Assembly (NCBI GenBank): GCA_040255675.1
Contig: JBDZVM010000004.1
Span: 1-64,000 of the forward strand
DNA from: JBDZVM01 sp040255675
GTDB lineage: Bacteria; Actinomycetota; Actinomycetes; Acidothermales; Acidothermaceae
Reading direction: 5' to 3'
DNA length: 64,000 bases
A program made the position numbers and the translations under genes. A model generated the notes under the pieces. The model was not told the origin of the DNA. It worked only from the letters and a program-made list of their open reading frames with translations, and did no database searches. Below are positions 61,825 to 64,000 of this stretch, piece after piece (position 1 is the stretch's first letter; every line of letters begins with the position of its first letter).

Positions 61825-62610
61825 GTGAACACCACCGCCGAGTTGCTCGCCGTCCGCGTGATCCCGTGCCTCGACGTCGACGCCGGGCGCGTCGTCAAGG
61901 GCGTCAACTTCGTCGATCTGCGCGACGCCGGCGACCCGGTCGAGATGGCCCGCGTCTACGACCAAGAAGGTGCCGACGAGCTGGTTTTTCTCGACATCAC
62001 CGCGAGCAGCGGCAATCGCGAAACCACCTACGACGTCGTCCGGCGCACCGCCGAGCAGGTGTTCATCCCGCTGACCGTCGGCGGGGGAGTGCGCAGTGCC
62101 GACGACTTCGACCGGCTGCTGCGCGCGGGCGCCGACAAGGTAGGCGTGAACACCGCCGCGATCGCCAGGCCCGAGATGCTCGCTGAGGCCGCCGACCGCT
62201 TCGGCGCGCAATGCGTCGTGCTGTCGGTCGACGCCCGGCGAGCGAGCGGCGACACCCGCACCGAGTCAGGGTTCGAGGTCACCACGCATGGCGGACGACG
62301 CGGCACCGGCATTGACGCCGTCGCATGGGCGGCAAGAGCGGCCGAGCTGGGCGCGGGCGAAATTTTGCTGAACTCCATGGACGCCGACGGCACGCGAAGC
62401 GGCTACGACCTCGAGATGATCCGCGCGGTGCGGCGCGTCGTCTCGGTACCGGTGATCGCCAGCGGCGGTGCCGGAAGGGCGGCCGATTTCGCGCCTGCCG
62501 TCGAAGCGGGCGCCGACGCGGTGCTCGCGGCGTCCGTCTTTCATTTCGGCACGCTTCGCGTCGGCGATGTCAAGAAAGCGCTGCGTGCTTGCGGGCACGC
62601 CGTGCGCTGA
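61825..62610 (+). CDS. hisF: Imidazole glycerol phosphate synthase, cyclase subunit
   Basis: 261 residues, (beta/alpha)8 cyclase: VIPCLDVDAGRVVKG with catalytic Asp17, TVGGGVRS, VLSVDAR, and IASGGAGRAADF. GTG 61825 is chosen; the frame opening at 61744 adds an Arg-rich leader. Separated from hisH by MOSC, ridA and gdhA. Confidence 0.96.
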   Translation: MNTTAELLAVRVIPCLDVDAGRVVKGVNFVDLRDAGDPVEMARVYDQEGADELVFLDITASSGNRETTYDVVRRTAEQVFIPLTVGGGVRSADDFDRLLRAGADKVGVNTAAIARPEMLAEAADRFGAQCVVLSVDARRASGDTRTESGFEVTTHGGRRGTGIDAVAWAARAAELGAGEILLNSMDADGTRSGYDLEMIRAVRRVVSVPVIASGGAGRAADFAPAVEAGADAVLAASVFHFGTLRVGDVKKALRACGHAVR

Positions 62611-62613
62611 AAT

Positions 62614-62763
62614 TCAACGCGGCCCGCGAAGCCTGGCCATGATCGGGAGATCGCCGCCGGCGGCTAGCTCGCGCGCGAGGCGGCGCAGCATCACTTCGCG
62701 CCGCACGTGCTTGCGGATCTCACGCCTCGTGGTACGAAGCGTCGTCACGGGCATCGGTGCCAC
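62614..62763 (-). CDS. Possible small basic protein, antisense between hisF and hisI
   Basis: A 49-residue reading frame, rich in Arg and Leu (TLRTTRREIRKHVRREVML, then RRLARELAAGG). GTG 62763 is preceded by GAGGAGGG (62769-62776) at 5-6 bases, an excellent ribosome site. It occupies the otherwise empty 234 bases between hisF and hisI. The RRLARELA segment resembles small actinobacterial proteins I have seen, but I cannot name a family. Confidence 0.5.
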   Translation of the reverse strand: MAPMPVTTLRTTRREIRKHVRREVMLRRLARELAAGGDLPIMARLRGPR

Positions 62764-62844
62764 GACGCCCTCCTCTCGCTCGTTCGTCACAAGACCGGGT
62801 ATCTCGCAAGACTTGCCGGGACACGCCCCGGCACAATAGGCGCC

Positions 62845-63225
62845 ATGCCCACTCACTCGACGTCCGCAAACCTCGACCCTACGATCGCCGCCCGTCTCAA
62901 GCGAGATGAGCACGGGCTGTTCCCAGCGGTGGCCCAGCAGTACGACACCGGCGAAGTCTTGATGGTCGGCTGGATGGACGACGAAGCGCTGCATCGCACG
63001 CTCACGACGGGCCGCTGCACGTATTGGAGCCGCAGCCGCAAGGAGTACTGGGTCAAAGGCGACACGTCCGGGCACCAGCAGTGGGTGAAGTCGGTGGCGC
63101 TCGACTGCGACGGCGACACCGTGCTCGTCAAGGTCGACCAGATCGGCGCGGCCTGCCACACGGGTGATCGCACCTGCTTCGACGCCGACACCCTGCCGGT
63201 GGTCGTCGGCGCGCCGCCGTCATGA
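62845..63225 (+). CDS. hisI: Phosphoribosyl-AMP cyclohydrolase
   Basis: 126 residues; zinc/magnesium residues in LDCDGDTVLVKVDQIGAACH and GDRTCF, plus VLMVGWMDDEALHRTLTTG and YWSRSRKEYWVKGDTSGH. Monofunctional (no HisE domain). ATG 62845; the stop overlaps trpE. Confidence 0.96.
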   Translation: MPTHSTSANLDPTIAARLKRDEHGLFPAVAQQYDTGEVLMVGWMDDEALHRTLTTGRCTYWSRSRKEYWVKGDTSGHQQWVKSVALDCDGDTVLVKVDQIGAACHTGDRTCFDADTLPVVVGAPPS

Positions 63226-64000
63226 GCGGGATCACCAGGCTCACTCGCCGGCTGCTCGCCGACGGCGAAACCGCGGTCGGCCTTTACCGAAAGCTGGCCC
63301 ACGATCGCCCCGGCACGTTCTTGCTCGAGTCGGCGGAGAACGGGCGGTCGTGGTCGCGGTACTCGTTCGTCGGCGTCCGGGCTGCCGCGACTCTTACCGA
63401 ACGCGACGGCCAGGCGGTCTGGATCGGCACCCCGCCTCCCGGCGTCCCGCTCGCCGGCGAGCCCTTGAAGGTGCTCGCCGCGACGGTCGACGCGCTGCGC
63501 GAGCCGCGCGACGTGTCGCTGCCGCCGCTGGTCGGAGGCATGGTCGGGTTCATCGCTTACGACGCTGTTCGCCGCCTCGAACGGTTACCTGAGCTGACCA
63601 AAGACGATCTTCATCTGCCCGAGTTGATGATGCTGCTCGTCACCGATCTCGCCGTGCTCGACCACCACGACGGCTCGGTGCTGCTCATCGCGAACGTGCT
63701 TCCGGGAGATTCGCCCGACGACGCTGAGCGCCGCCTCGACGACATGGTCGAGGCGCTCCAGCGACCCGCGCCGTCGACCGTCACCATGATGTCTGACGTG
63801 AAGGCGAAACCGCCTGTTCGTCGTACGAGCACTGACGAATACATGGCCTGGGTCGAGCGAGCGCGCGAATACATCAGGGCCGGTGACATTTTCCAGGTGG
63901 TGCCGAGCCAGCGGTTCGAGGTCGCCACCGAGGTGAGCGCGCTCGACATCTACCGGGTGCTGCGTTCGCGCAACCCCAGCCCGTACCTGTATTTGCTGCG
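63222..64000 (+). CDS. trpE: Anthranilate synthase component I (N-terminal part)
   Basis: First 259 residues; the gene runs off the window end. The tryptophan feedback-site motif LLESAENGRSWSRYSF and the start of the chorismate-binding domain (YIRAGDIFQVVPSQRF, LRSRNPSPYLYLL) are present. ATG 63222 overlaps the hisI stop (ATGA), a hisI-trpE coupling known in actinobacteria. Confidence 0.95.
   Translation, partial: MSGITRLTRRLLADGETAVGLYRKLAHDRPGTFLLESAENGRSWSRYSFVGVRAAATLTERDGQAVWIGTPPPGVPLAGEPLKVLAATVDALREPRDVSLPPLVGGMVGFIAYDAVRRLERLPELTKDDLHLPELMMLLVTDLAVLDHHDGSVLLIANVLPGDSPDDAERRLDDMVEALQRPAPSTVTMMSDVKAKPPVRRTSTDEYMAWVERAREYIRAGDIFQVVPSQRFEVATEVSALDIYRVLRSRNPSPYLYLL

Noticed and set aside
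1..64000. CRISPR arrays, tRNA or rRNA genes, insertion sequences
   Set aside because: No regularly spaced repeats, cloverleaf-like sequence or transposase motif was recognised on reading both strands.

Overview
The window is GC-rich chromosomal DNA from an actinobacterium. The evidence is the strong codon bias toward G/C, frequent GTG and TTG starts, many 4-base ATGA/GTGA gene overlaps, a PriA-type (HisA/TrpF) isomerase, a BsaP-like partner of biotin synthase, a deazaflavin (F420)-type reductase, and core gene order (DksA-like, lspA, rluD ... dnaE ... hisDCBH-priA ... hisF-hisI-trpE) of the kind seen in that phylum. No tRNA, rRNA, CRISPR array or transposase was recognised.

Layout. 0-3.5 kb: a Lys/Ala-rich DksA-type zinc-finger protein, lspA, an rluD-like pseudouridine synthase and a YjbQ protein. 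3.6-7.3 kb: a tightly overlapping biotin operon, bioB-bsaP-bioA-cytochrome P450. 7.3-13.4 kb: a broken TetR gene, a MarR regulator divergent from a hemerythrin gene and a DHA2-type exporter, a UbiA-family prenyltransferase, and a cytoplasmic two-component system. 13.5-34.9 kb (minus strand): a type II (aromatic) polyketide gene cluster. 35.2-36.1 kb: a small HTH protein and an OvmZ-like zinc protein. 36.3-38.1 kb: bioD and bioF. 38.4-52.4 kb: dnaE, a giant secreted multidomain protein, an ABC exporter, a membrane protein, a YbaK-type deacylase and a HerA-like ATPase. 52.4-64 kb: a DEAD-box helicase with a structured leader, the histidine genes, a MOSC protein, RidA, glutamate dehydrogenase and the start of trpE.

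The polyketide cluster is the main item of interest. Read from right to left it encodes a TcmI-type cyclase, KS-alpha, KS-beta/chain-length factor, ACP, a C9-type ketoreductase, a two-domain aromatase/cyclase, a flavin hydroxylase, a CtcP-like flavin halogenase with its flavin reductase, an F420-type reductase, a complete acetyl-CoA carboxylase (fused AccD-AccA, AccB, AccC), a Kef-type antiporter, a second CtcP-like halogenase, two SnoaL-fold proteins, a second flavin hydroxylase, an SDR, an MFS exporter and an FMN reductase. The predicted product is a halogenated polycyclic aromatic polyketide. As written, KS-alpha carries a one-base frameshift after residue 61. If real, it disables the pathway; if an assembly error, the cluster looks intact.

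The two halves of the biotin pathway (bioB/bsaP/bioA at 3.6 kb, bioD/bioF at 36.3 kb) flank the cluster. Its own biotin carboxyl carrier protein needs biotin, so the arrangement could be functional as well as historical. The P450 overlapping bioA could be a pimelate-forming enzyme analogous to BioI, but that is inference from position.
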